From Paracoccaceae bacterium (lineage in GTDB: Bacteria > Pseudomonadota > Alphaproteobacteria > Rhodobacterales > Rhodobacteraceae): a stretch of 43,165 nt of DNA. The DNA is taken from positions 1 through 43,165 of the forward strand of contig REER01000058.1 of NCBI GenBank assembly GCA_007694945.1, written 5' to 3'. The notes beneath the pieces are model-generated. The model saw only the letters and a program-made list of their open reading frames with translations, ran no database searches and had not been told where the DNA came from. How positions within the stretch are numbered: the stretch's first letter is position 1; every line of letters starts with the position of its first letter. Both the position numbers and the translations under genes were made by a program. Of the stretch, positions 20,084 through 28,089 are shown piece after piece.

Positions 20084-21610
20084 TCATACACCGCCTCCGT
20101 CTGGACGCGTCCAACGATAGAGCCAGATCGGCGCAACGGCTGCGCCCTCGTGATCTCTCAGGACCACTCGCAATTCGGCGCTATCGGCGCCGTCTTCCGG
20201 TGTCAGAATGAAGCTTAATCGCAGAACCTCGCCTGCCTCTTTCAGCGGATAGAATGCCAAACCTTCGACGCTCACATCCCCCGTTACGGTGACGTCGGGG
20301 CGAATCTGTTCGTGCGACAAATCGCTGTTGGCAACGAAATCCAGAACGAACAGGCGCCCCGCGCGCCTGTTCGGCTCCAGGCCCGATGCCGCGCGATAGG
20401 GTGTCACCGAATAAGCCGCCTCTGGCAGCGCGTCCGGGCCAGGAGGCAACCAGTCCAGTTCATACTCGAACTTGTGCCCAACTGGGCCAAGTGGTGCCTC
20501 CGGGCGCCAGAAGGTCACGATATTATCAGCGAACTCGTCACGAGTGGCTATCTCCAGCAACATTACCGCGCCGGGTCCCCAGTCGCCCAAGGGTCGCACC
20601 CACGCCGATGGGCGGCGATGATAGACGGCCTCGGCATCGCGGAAATCCTCGAACTGCGTCAGCGATTGCAACAGCCCAAAGCCACGCGGATGCGGGTCAA
20701 TGAAGGCCGACATCTGCAATCTCGATGGATTCGCGAGGGGGCGCCAAAGCCGCTCGCCCGCGCCATTGTCAATCACCAACACATCGCTGTCATGCACTGC
20801 AGGCCGGAAATCGTCGATCCGCGCGGGCCCCATTGCATTATGCTGGAACATCGAGGTCAAGGGCGCGATCCCGGCATCCGCAATCTCTTCGCGCGGGAAC
20901 AAATGCAGGGCGCAGGTCATTTTGGTAGTCACACCGGGTGCAAGTGTCGCGATCAGAGCGGCCGCCGCGCGCGGGCTGTCGATCAGGCAACCGAACTGAA
21001 GGGAGTCCGCTGCCTCAAAGACATGAATCTCGCGCGTGACCGGAAACTCCTCCGGCACTGGCCCGCCAGTGCCGAGGGCTAGTGCGCGCGCCGACAAACC
21101 ATAGACCGTGCCCTCCGCCAGCGCGCGGAAATAGCTCGCCCCTTGCAAGACCAGCACCTCATCCCAGAACCCCACCCGATTCAAAGGTGTCAGCAACCGC
21201 AACCCGGAAAAACCCATACTCTCAGCCTCAGGCCAGGTCTCGGGCAGGTCGATCAAGGCGGGATCAAAGCTGAAGAGGTCAGGCGCAAACTCTGTGTCAC
21301 GGCCCGGCAGCGAGACCTGCACCGGATCGGCAAAGAGCCAGCCCGGCGGCAACAGATCGGCGCGAAACCGCGCGCCGAGCGGTAAGTCGGATGCTTTGCC
21401 CGGCTTGGGGCGGACACCGCGATAGCTGTCATAATCGAGCGCATCGAAAGGAGCCACAAGCCCACGCGTCTTAGGCCGATAGGCTGTCGCGCCAAGCCGT
21501 TCTGCCGCCGCAATCAAGTCTGCAGGCCCGTAGCGACCTTCAGCCCGCGCCAGTCCGACAGGCAGCCCCAACGACAAGGCCCCCGCAATAACCGCGCGCC
21601 GCGAGATCAT
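20084..21610 (-). CDS. opgG: periplasmic glucan biosynthesis protein OpgG/MdoG family
   Basis: OpgG/OpgD proteins act in the periplasm on the backbone of osmoregulated periplasmic glucans. This 508 aa protein starts with a twin-arginine-type signal (MISRRAVIAGALSLGLPVGLARA) and then shows conserved MdoG blocks such as LDYDSYRGVRPKP, NRVGFWDEVLVLQGASYFRALAEG, YGLSARALALGTG, and the second-domain segments FIDPHPRGFGLLQ, FEDFRDAEAVYHRRPSAWV and GDWGPGAVMLLEI. The ATG overlaps the opgH stop as ATGA (21607-21610). The gene order opgH then opgG is the reverse of the enterobacterial opgGH order. OpgD is an alternative name, favoured by the Tat-like signal. Confidence 0.92.
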   Translation of the reverse strand: MISRRAVIAGALSLGLPVGLARAEGRYGPADLIAAAERLGATAYRPKTRGLVAPFDALDYDSYRGVRPKPGKASDLPLGARFRADLLPPGWLFADPVQVSLPGRDTEFAPDLFSFDPALIDLPETWPEAESMGFSGLRLLTPLNRVGFWDEVLVLQGASYFRALAEGTVYGLSARALALGTGGPVPEEFPVTREIHVFEAADSLQFGCLIDSPRAAAALIATLAPGVTTKMTCALHLFPREEIADAGIAPLTSMFQHNAMGPARIDDFRPAVHDSDVLVIDNGAGERLWRPLANPSRLQMSAFIDPHPRGFGLLQSLTQFEDFRDAEAVYHRRPSAWVRPLGDWGPGAVMLLEIATRDEFADNIVTFWRPEAPLGPVGHKFEYELDWLPPGPDALPEAAYSVTPYRAASGLEPNRRAGRLFVLDFVANSDLSHEQIRPDVTVTGDVSVEGLAFYPLKEAGEVLRLSFILTPEDGADSAELRVVLRDHEGAAVAPIWLYRWTRPDGGGV

Positions 21611-24027
21611 GCCACGGCCTCGGCGGGTAGGGGCGCCTGCTGTCGCTCAACCGCTTGCAGCACCATCAGCGTGTAGCGCATGTGCCCAGCGCGGTAGCTT
21701 TCCGCCAATGCGTTTCCGCCGATCATGTTGCCGAACAACGGATAGCGCGCCAGCCCTAACCGGTCAGCGAAAGGCCCGACCACGCGCAGGGCCCGATCAC
21801 GAAGGCGGTCGAGCCGCAACAACTCGGTGAGATCCTGGTGTTCCACAAGCGCCAAACCTCGCCCGCGTGCAGCATCTTCCAGCCCGGCACGATCCGGCAA
21901 GTGCCCTAGACGCCAGCCACTGCGGATCTGTGCATGTCTGTGCGCCTGCGTAGCGTCCATCGCCTCTTCTGGCGCGGCCAGCATGTCATCGACGAGGACC
22001 AACACCCCGCCCTGACGCAGGTGCCGCTGCGCTGCCTCAAGGAATGTATCAGCGCTTGGCGCATGCACATGCGACTCGACCGCGATCACCAAATCAGCAC
22101 GCGGCAAGGTCATCGGCAGCAGGAAATTCGAGCGTATGAAATGGCAGCGTGAACTCAGGTCACGGGCGCGCGCATGCGCCTCGGCCAACCGCACCTGTTC
22201 GGCACTCAGTGTGATCCCGCAAAATTGCGCCTCGGGCCAGCGCGCGGCCAGATCAAACAACGTTCCCCCGACACCGCAACCCAGATCTACGACGCGCTTT
22301 GGTGTGCCACCAAGGGCCAGCTCGGCTTGGGCGGCGATGAGCGTGTTGACATGCGCGGCGGCCATGGTCGGGTTAGTAACCCCATCGGCCCAGAGTGGGC
22401 GGTGGATGGCAAGCGCAGCTCCCGACCTGCCTATAGCGAGGAACCTCCGCGTAGAGCGGTCATAGTAGTGCGCGACCGCATTTCGCGCAGATGTAGCGTC
22501 GAACCAGGGCCAAAGCTTTGGCGCAGCGAGCAGGGGAAGCGCCACCGGGAGCACGAGCATGGCCGCGAGCGCAGCAGGTGCAGCACCTGCGATCAGAAGT
22601 TGCGGTGTCGAAACAGCAAGGACAATCCCAGCCCCAGCGAGAGCAGCAATCCGCCCCGAATGCGTCTGTTCGGCGACTATCTGTCCGGAAGGCACCCAAC
22701 CAGTCGTACGCCCTGACAGGATTGCCGCCACAAAGCCGCTCCGCCAGAGCATGCCCAAAGGCGCGAAAAGGGTCGTCAGGCCCAACTCCGCACCGACCGC
22801 GCGCAACAGCACACGACGCCGCGCTGGGCGGTGAAGTGCGCTACGCCTCGCCGCAAGTCCTGCGAGTTTTGGCACCAGAAGCAATATCAACACACCGAGA
22901 AGCGGCCAAATCACCCCGGCTGTCGCATGCACAGCACCCGAGCCCGTCAGCAGCACCAGCAGAAACCAGATAGGCGCAGTGACATAAGAGAATATTCCCG
23001 AGATCAGGTGCATCCGGCTTGTCGGATGAAGCCCGCGCATGCCCAACAGGCGCAGGTGTTGCATGTTACCCTGCGCCCAGCGACGGTCACGGCGCAGATG
23101 CGCTGTGATGGTTTCAGGCGCGTCCTCGAACGAGCCGCGACTGTCCGGGTCCAGTGCGACCTGCCACCCTGCCCGGCGCAACAAGGCCGCCTCGATGAAA
23201 TCATGGCTTAGTACCGGGCCACCAAAGGGGGGGCAGCCCACGAGTTCGGGAAGGGGCGTTACCTCGGCAAAAGCGCGCACGCGGATCAGCGCATTGTGTC
23301 CCCAGAAATTACCCGCATCACCGCTGAGACGTGCGAGACCGCGCGCAAAGACGGGTCCCGCCAGTCGTGACGAGAGGCGCTGCATCGCGCCGAACCGGCT
23401 CTGTGCAGGGCGCAGTCGGATTGCGGCCTGCAACAGGCCAAGCTGCGGCGTCGCCGCCATTTGCGCGCGCATCCGTCCCAGCCGACCCGCGCTGAAGCCG
23501 CTGTCTGCATCAAGCACAAGCATCGTCTCGTACTCCGAGCCCCAGCGCATCATCCAATCTTGCAAATTGCCCGGTTTCCGCCCCTTCGCCACGGGACGGT
23601 TCCGGTAGATGATCCGCGTCATCAGTGGCGCCAGAGCGGCTTGCTCCTGCGCCAGCGCCGCAGACCCATGCGTGTCCGACAGAACAAAGACATCGCAAGT
23701 GCGCGCCTGCCCGGTCCTGTCCCGATCTGCAAGGAAATCGCGCACATAGGCGGCAAGCTGCTCTGGTGGCTCGCCGCAGACCAGCCAGAGCACCGCAGTC
23801 CGCCCTGCCTCATGCTTCGCCTGTCCATTAGTTTCAGGGGCCCACGATCGGAGCCCCACGAACGCTGTCAACGCGGACAGCGCCAACACTGTGGTTGTGA
23901 GCGCAAAGAGCACCAGGATAAGCCCCGCCAGCGCCGGGTGTGTCGAATCAAGCGCAAGACCGCGGGCCAACAAGGCGACCAGCCCGGCACTGATCAGGGC
24001 AGAGAGAGAGAGAGCGCGGGCCATCAT
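21607..24027 (-). CDS. opgH: glucans biosynthesis glucosyltransferase OpgH fused to a C-terminal SAM methyltransferase domain
   Basis: This 806 aa inner-membrane protein has two parts. Residues ~1-490 are OpgH-like: two N-terminal membrane helices, a GT2 domain with TMLVLDADSGFSAGRLGRM, SHDFIEAALLRRAGW and RRDRRWAQGNMQHL (the QxxRW-like site of processive glucosyltransferases), then a set of hydrophobic helices. From about residue 500 the chain continues as a class I methyltransferase: HYYDRSTRRFLAIG, SAM motif I RVVDLGCGVGGTL at about 578-590, an acidic loop ITLSAEQ, and VLVLVDDM. The methyltransferase resembles the sterol/cyclopropane (SMT/CFA) group. OpgH is not normally fused this way. 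The chain is continuous with no frame change, so the fusion looks real. It is coupled by ATGA overlaps to b561 upstream and opgG downstream. Confidence 0.88.
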   Translation of the reverse strand: MMARALSLSALISAGLVALLARGLALDSTHPALAGLILVLFALTTTVLALSALTAFVGLRSWAPETNGQAKHEAGRTAVLWLVCGEPPEQLAAYVRDFLADRDRTGQARTCDVFVLSDTHGSAALAQEQAALAPLMTRIIYRNRPVAKGRKPGNLQDWMMRWGSEYETMLVLDADSGFSAGRLGRMRAQMAATPQLGLLQAAIRLRPAQSRFGAMQRLSSRLAGPVFARGLARLSGDAGNFWGHNALIRVRAFAEVTPLPELVGCPPFGGPVLSHDFIEAALLRRAGWQVALDPDSRGSFEDAPETITAHLRRDRRWAQGNMQHLRLLGMRGLHPTSRMHLISGIFSYVTAPIWFLLVLLTGSGAVHATAGVIWPLLGVLILLLVPKLAGLAARRSALHRPARRRVLLRAVGAELGLTTLFAPLGMLWRSGFVAAILSGRTTGWVPSGQIVAEQTHSGRIAALAGAGIVLAVSTPQLLIAGAAPAALAAMLVLPVALPLLAAPKLWPWFDATSARNAVAHYYDRSTRRFLAIGRSGAALAIHRPLWADGVTNPTMAAAHVNTLIAAQAELALGGTPKRVVDLGCGVGGTLFDLAARWPEAQFCGITLSAEQVRLAEAHARARDLSSRCHFIRSNFLLPMTLPRADLVIAVESHVHAPSADTFLEAAQRHLRQGGVLVLVDDMLAAPEEAMDATQAHRHAQIRSGWRLGHLPDRAGLEDAARGRGLALVEHQDLTELLRLDRLRDRALRVVGPFADRLGLARYPLFGNMIGGNALAESYRAGHMRYTLMVLQAVERQQAPLPAEAVA

Positions 24028-24572
24028 CGCCCCAGCGGCGGCCAGATATTGCTGAAAACCCCGTCCCGCGCAAACAGATGTTTCAACCCTGCTGCGACAT
24101 GCAGCAGGATAAGCGCTGCGAGCGGAAAACGAGCAGTGGAATGGATTGATTGCGCGGTTTCAGCCAGACTATCGGAGCGGGGAACCATCGCCGGAATACC
24201 AAATGCATCAAGCATTTCGATTGGAAAACCCCCAGCCCGGACCCTGATGTAACCGCTAACGGCCATCACAATCAGCAAGCCATACAGGAGCGCCTGCACG
24301 GTTTTTGCAGCCTTCGCCTGCCAAGCCGGGATCGTCGGCGGTAACGCCGGGGCCGGGGTTGCCAGCCTCCAACCGATCCGCAAGGCGACCAAAATCAGGA
24401 TGATAACGCCGCCATTCTTGTGCAGGATAAATAGAAGATCTTGGGTCGGCCGCGCGAGCCCTTGCTGCTGCATCACCACCCCAATGGGAATCGTGGCGAT
24501 CACCATTAAGCCCACAACCCAGTGGAGAAACCTCGTGGTGGCACGGTAGCGCGTGGCGAAATTGGATGACAA
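24024..24572 (-). CDS. cytochrome b561 family membrane protein
   Basis: A four-helix di-haem b-type cytochrome of the inner membrane, which shuttles electrons from quinol or reductant to periplasmic acceptors. The pattern RYRATTRFLHWVVGL, LHKNGGVIILILVALRIGW, the central helix around LLYGLLIVMAVSGYIRV, and ILLHVAAGLKHLF supplies the His pairs. The start is probably TTG at 24572 (MSSNFATRYR), because AAGGAAAGGG lies 6 bases before it and the family begins just there. GTG at 24599 is the longer option. It overlaps opgH as ATGA, so electron transfer is transcriptionally tied to glucan synthesis. The reason is unknown. Confidence 0.88.
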   Translation of the reverse strand: MSSNFATRYRATTRFLHWVVGLMVIATIPIGVVMQQQGLARPTQDLLFILHKNGGVIILILVALRIGWRLATPAPALPPTIPAWQAKAAKTVQALLYGLLIVMAVSGYIRVRAGGFPIEMLDAFGIPAMVPRSDSLAETAQSIHSTARFPLAALILLHVAAGLKHLFARDGVFSNIWPPLGR

Positions 24573-24729
24573 GGCGGACCCTTTCCTTAGTCGCACCACG
24601 ATTTAGTTCCCTTGCCGAGGAAGCAAGTGTTGCGCGAAAAATTGCGCGAAGATTGGCTGCTCGTTACGAGAATGTCATCTTTGGCACTGACGAGTTTGAC
24701 TGCGGCGATTTTGCACTATCGTTTTGGTG

Positions 24730-25500
24730 ATGAGTGACATCTCGCAAATCATCTTTTCACCTCCGGTCGCACACCGGCCGCGCCGAGTTTTTCTTCACGC
24801 GGCAGTTTTGCTGTCGTTGCTGCTCCCTCTTGCTATTGTTACCACCTACCTGATTGCAAATAGTGCTGGCGCATCCAAACCAGTTATGGCCGCGACCCTG
24901 ACGGCTGGGATCGTTACAGTTGGTTGCTTGTTCATCCTTTACAGCCTCGCACAACGGGAGAGTTATCCGCACTCAAGGCTTGGGCTCTGCAACACCATCA
25001 CCTTTGTGCGAGGAGCGGGGGTCGCCGTTCTGGCTGGTTTGTCGCTTGCGCCAGTAGCGGAGTTGGGCTGGTGGCTCGCGGCTTTTGCGCTGACAATTCT
25101 GTTGCTAGACGGTCTAGACGGTTGGGCAGCGCGGCAAGCGCGTCTTCAATCCGAGTTTGGCGCGAGATTTGATGTCGAAACAGATGTTGGTTTTGCACTC
25201 ACACTAGCTGCACTGGCTGTCGTGCTGGAGCAGGTTGGTACGTGGTTCCTGCTGCTGGGCCTGCTTCGTCCGTTGTTCATGGCCGCCGGGCATGTCTGGC
25301 CTGTCCTCCGCGCGCCTCTTCCCGAAGCACGTTGGCGCAAGCAGATGGCGGGATTGCAAATGAGCGTTCAGGTTCTGCTCATCACCCCACTTCTTTCGCC
25401 GCCATTGACAGCTTGGTTGGCAGCACTGTTGCTGGTCGTCGTGGTCCTTTCGTTCTTGGTTGACGTTCGGTGGCTGGCGCGGCGGGCGCGACGCGCGTGA
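24730..25500 (+). CDS. CDP-alcohol phosphatidyltransferase family membrane protein
   Basis: A 256 aa integral membrane enzyme. The full CDP-alcohol phosphotransferase signature DxxDGxxAR-x8-G-x3-D-x3-D is present, reading from DGLDGWAARQAR through FGARFDVETD, and is preceded by CNTITFVRGAGVAVLAG. An extra pair of hydrophobic segments lies N-terminal to the domain (residues ~20-75). The family joins CDP-diacylglycerol with an alcohol, or a CDP-alcohol with a lipid; the alcohol cannot be predicted. The ATG at 24730 is preferred over a TTG two codons earlier. It is coupled by GTGA to the next gene and divergent from the b561-opgH-opgG operon. I see no convincing promoter in the 157 bp between. 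Confidence 0.88.
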   Translation: MSDISQIIFSPPVAHRPRRVFLHAAVLLSLLLPLAIVTTYLIANSAGASKPVMAATLTAGIVTVGCLFILYSLAQRESYPHSRLGLCNTITFVRGAGVAVLAGLSLAPVAELGWWLAAFALTILLLDGLDGWAARQARLQSEFGARFDVETDVGFALTLAALAVVLEQVGTWFLLLGLLRPLFMAAGHVWPVLRAPLPEARWRKQMAGLQMSVQVLLITPLLSPPLTAWLAALLLVVVVLSFLVDVRWLARRARRA

Positions 25501-27092
25501 TCCGGCTCGCGCTGGCCTTCGTCCTACTCTGGATGGTGCTTATTCAGCCAAACCACCCAGCCGCGATGACGTGGGGCGCACTTGGGATGGTCCCGCTAGA
25601 ACTTCCGCCGCTTCTGGCGGTGGTAGTGCTTTTAGGGGATAGTCGCAGCGGGCGTGTGGTGCGGGGCGTTCTGGTCGCCGTGATAATGAGTATCGGCACC
25701 CTGAAACTCGCCGATTTTGGTACCTTCATTGCCTTCAATCGAAGCTTCAATCTGTTGGTGGACCTGCACCTTGTTGCTGCCGGGTGGGAACTCTTGAAAG
25801 GTTCGGTCGGTCTGGTGCTGGCCTATACTCTGGGCGTTGGGGCCATGCTGGCCCTCGGGCTTATCGCAGCGGGGCTCTGGTGGGCTATGGGCGTCTGGGC
25901 ACGGGTGTCGCTTCCGCGCGTAGTCCCCACCGTCGTGCTGGTCGCAGGCGCGGCGCTCGCGGTCGCAGAGATCGGGCAGGCGCGACGAGCATGGTCGCTA
26001 CCCCCTGCTCTCGCGGAGGTGATTCCAGGCGCGGCATTCACAGCTCGTGTTGGGCTGGAACGAGTCGTACAGCTGCGCGAGACGCGGGCCGACCTGGCGC
26101 AGTTTCGCACTCTCGCCCGCACTGATCCGATGCTCGATGAAGGACCGTTGTTCGACCTGCTCGACGGGCGCGACCTGATCCTGATCTATGTTGAATCCTA
26201 CGGTCGCTCCAGCTTCGAGAACCCGCTTTACATCCCCACCCATACAGGCACATTACGCGACATAGAAGCGCAGCTCGAAGCAGAAGGCCTAGGCATGCGC
26301 TCGGGTTGGCTAACCGCGCCAATGGTCGGTGGGCAAAGCTGGTTGGCACATGGCTCGGTCGCAACGGGTCTCTGGCTGGACACACAGGCACGCTATCGCG
26401 CCATCCTTGCCAGTCCGCGCCGCACCCTGCAACATTTCGCGCAAGAGGCCGGAATGCGCACTGTCGCAATAAAACCAGCGCATGTCTTCGCTTGGCCTGA
26501 AGGTGATTTCTTCGGCTTCGACGTTATCCACAACGCGCCTGATCTGGGTTACGAGGGCGAGCGGTTCAATTGGGTGACCATGCCGGACCAGTTTACCTTC
26601 AAAGCACTGGAACGGCTGGAAATGGACCATTCCCCCCGCCCCCCGATCCTCGCACAGGTGGCCCTGGTCTCTTCGCATGCGCCATGGGTGCCGATCCCGG
26701 AGTTGGTGGAGTGGGAGGAGATTGGCGATGGCACGATCTTCAATCAATGGGCACTCTCGGGCGATCCGCCCGAAGTAGTCTGGCGCGATCATGACCGGGT
26801 TCGCGATCAGTTTCGCCTTGCTGTCGATTACAGTCTGCAGGTCGTAGGCGCCTGGGCCGAGCGCCATGCCGAAAACCCGCCCCTGATGGTCGTGCTCGGT
26901 GATCATGAGCCGGCGCGATTCGTCTCAGGAGTCGATGGGTTCGATGTGCCCGTTCACATTATCGGCCCACCCGATCTGGTCGCTCGATTTGAATCCCTCG
27001 GCTGGACCGAAGGATTGATCCCCGATCCGGCCATACCTGCGCGACCCATGTCGGATTTGCGCGACGATCTCTTGCGTCTGCTCAGCCGGTGA
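25497..27092 (+). CDS. membrane sulfatase-fold (alkaline-phosphatase superfamily) enzyme, phosphoglycerol-transferase-like
   Basis: A 531 aa protein with about four to five N-terminal membrane helices (residues 1-170) and a periplasmic alkaline-phosphatase/sulfatase domain. Visible motifs are DLILIYVESYGRSSFEN (metal-binding Glu after the first strand), MVGGQSWLAHGSVATGLW (candidate Ser or Thr nucleophile region), LVSSHAPWVPIPEL, and VVLGDHEPARF (Asp-His metal pair). This is the general layout of LtaS, OpgB and EptA enzymes, which move phosphoglycerol or phosphoethanolamine from a lipid to a glycan or lipid. Translation starts at GTG 25497, overlapping the phosphatidyltransferase stop as GTGA. 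Hydrolase or transferase activity cannot be separated by reading. Confidence 0.82.
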   Translation: MIRLALAFVLLWMVLIQPNHPAAMTWGALGMVPLELPPLLAVVVLLGDSRSGRVVRGVLVAVIMSIGTLKLADFGTFIAFNRSFNLLVDLHLVAAGWELLKGSVGLVLAYTLGVGAMLALGLIAAGLWWAMGVWARVSLPRVVPTVVLVAGAALAVAEIGQARRAWSLPPALAEVIPGAAFTARVGLERVVQLRETRADLAQFRTLARTDPMLDEGPLFDLLDGRDLILIYVESYGRSSFENPLYIPTHTGTLRDIEAQLEAEGLGMRSGWLTAPMVGGQSWLAHGSVATGLWLDTQARYRAILASPRRTLQHFAQEAGMRTVAIKPAHVFAWPEGDFFGFDVIHNAPDLGYEGERFNWVTMPDQFTFKALERLEMDHSPRPPILAQVALVSSHAPWVPIPELVEWEEIGDGTIFNQWALSGDPPEVVWRDHDRVRDQFRLAVDYSLQVVGAWAERHAENPPLMVVLGDHEPARFVSGVDGFDVPVHIIGPPDLVARFESLGWTEGLIPDPAIPARPMSDLRDDLLRLLSR

Positions 27093-27991
27093 TGAATCTC
27101 GTCCGCCTTCTCATCTCGCTCGGGCTCCTCGCTCTGGTGATATGGTTTGTGGCGCCAGAGGAAATCTGGCAGGCACTGCGCGAACTGCAACCCATCTGGC
27201 TTTGTATGGCTGCCCTCTTGCTAGCCGCGCAGATCTGGCTCTCTGCACTCCGCTGGCAGCTGACGACACAAGCGCTCGGTCATCCCCTGCCCCGATCATG
27301 GGCGCTGCGCGAATACGGGCTTTCGGTCGCTGTGAACACCTTTCTGCCCGGCGGTGTGATGGGTGATCTGGCCCGTATCGCGCGAGCGCGGCATCTGGGC
27401 TGGCAGGTGGCAACGGCCTCGGTCGTGATCGAACGGTTGGCCGGGCAGGTCGCCCTCGGGGTCCTTGCGGTCGGCGCGGTCGCGTTCTGGCTTGGTGGGA
27501 GGCAGGGTATCGGGCTTATTATTGCGAGCATTATTGCACTGCTGGTGCTGGTTCGCTTCCTTCCCACGCCGCGCGCCTATCTGGTGCGCGCCTGGCTGGC
27601 ACCGCGTCTGTGGCGCTGGCAGGCAGTTTTGACGCTGCTGATCCTGAGCGTAAATCTTGCAGGTTACTGGGCGGCCGCTCGCGCCATAGGGCTCGTGCTC
27701 CCGCCTCAGGCAGCACTGACGCTGATCCCGCTCACGCTTCTGGCGATGCTGATCCCGGTAACGATCAATGGCTGGGGTTTGCGCGAAGGAGTTGCGGCCG
27801 CACTCTGGCCGCTCTGGGGGGTCGCGACAGGCCAAGCCGTTGCCGCCAGCCTCGCCTTCGGCCTTGCCTGCATGATCGCCGGATTAGCCGGGCTTCTTAC
27901 TTGGCTACTACCGCACAGTGAAACGCTCTTGGTGGTCAATGAAGAGCACAGTGATCGCAATAGCGATCTTGGCCCGGATATCAGCCAGTGA
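27092..27991 (+). CDS. UPF0104 / lysylphosphatidylglycerol-synthase-type transmembrane protein
   Basis: A 299 aa protein made of about eight hydrophobic helices, with the LPG_synthase_TM pattern: SALRWQLTTQALGHPLP, NTFLPGGVMGDLARIARAR (the conserved PGGxxGD motif), SVVIERLAGQ, and PVTINGWGLREGVAA. It corresponds only to the flippase-like membrane part of MprF and lacks the aminoacyl-transfer domain. It begins one base inside the stop codon of the sulfatase-like gene (TGATG); GTG at 27089 is an alternative start. Lipid or glycolipid translocation is the likely role, by analogy. A strong terminator follows. Confidence 0.87.
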   Translation: MNLVRLLISLGLLALVIWFVAPEEIWQALRELQPIWLCMAALLLAAQIWLSALRWQLTTQALGHPLPRSWALREYGLSVAVNTFLPGGVMGDLARIARARHLGWQVATASVVIERLAGQVALGVLAVGAVAFWLGGRQGIGLIIASIIALLVLVRFLPTPRAYLVRAWLAPRLWRWQAVLTLLILSVNLAGYWAAARAIGLVLPPQAALTLIPLTLLAMLIPVTINGWGLREGVAAALWPLWGVATGQAVAASLAFGLACMIAGLAGLLTWLLPHSETLLVVNEEHSDRNSDLGPDISQ

Positions 27992-28015
27992 TCTCTGCAT
28001 CTGACGCATCACGGA

Positions 28016-28046
28016 AAACGCCTCGGAGCAAGGCTCCGAGGCGTTT
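28016..28046. terminator. bidirectional intrinsic terminator
   Basis: A perfect inverted repeat with 14-bp arms (AAACGCCTCGGAGC and its complement) and an AAG loop lies 25 bp after the membrane-protein stop and 44 bp from the stop of the convergent Hint gene. A-runs and T-runs at both ends give each strand a U-rich tail (GCGTTTCG one way, GCGTTTTCC the other), so it can end both transcripts. Confidence 0.93.
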
Positions 28047-28089
28047 CGTTTCTTGAAGGGTAGCGCGCTGCGCGCCAGCCAAACTCGCG

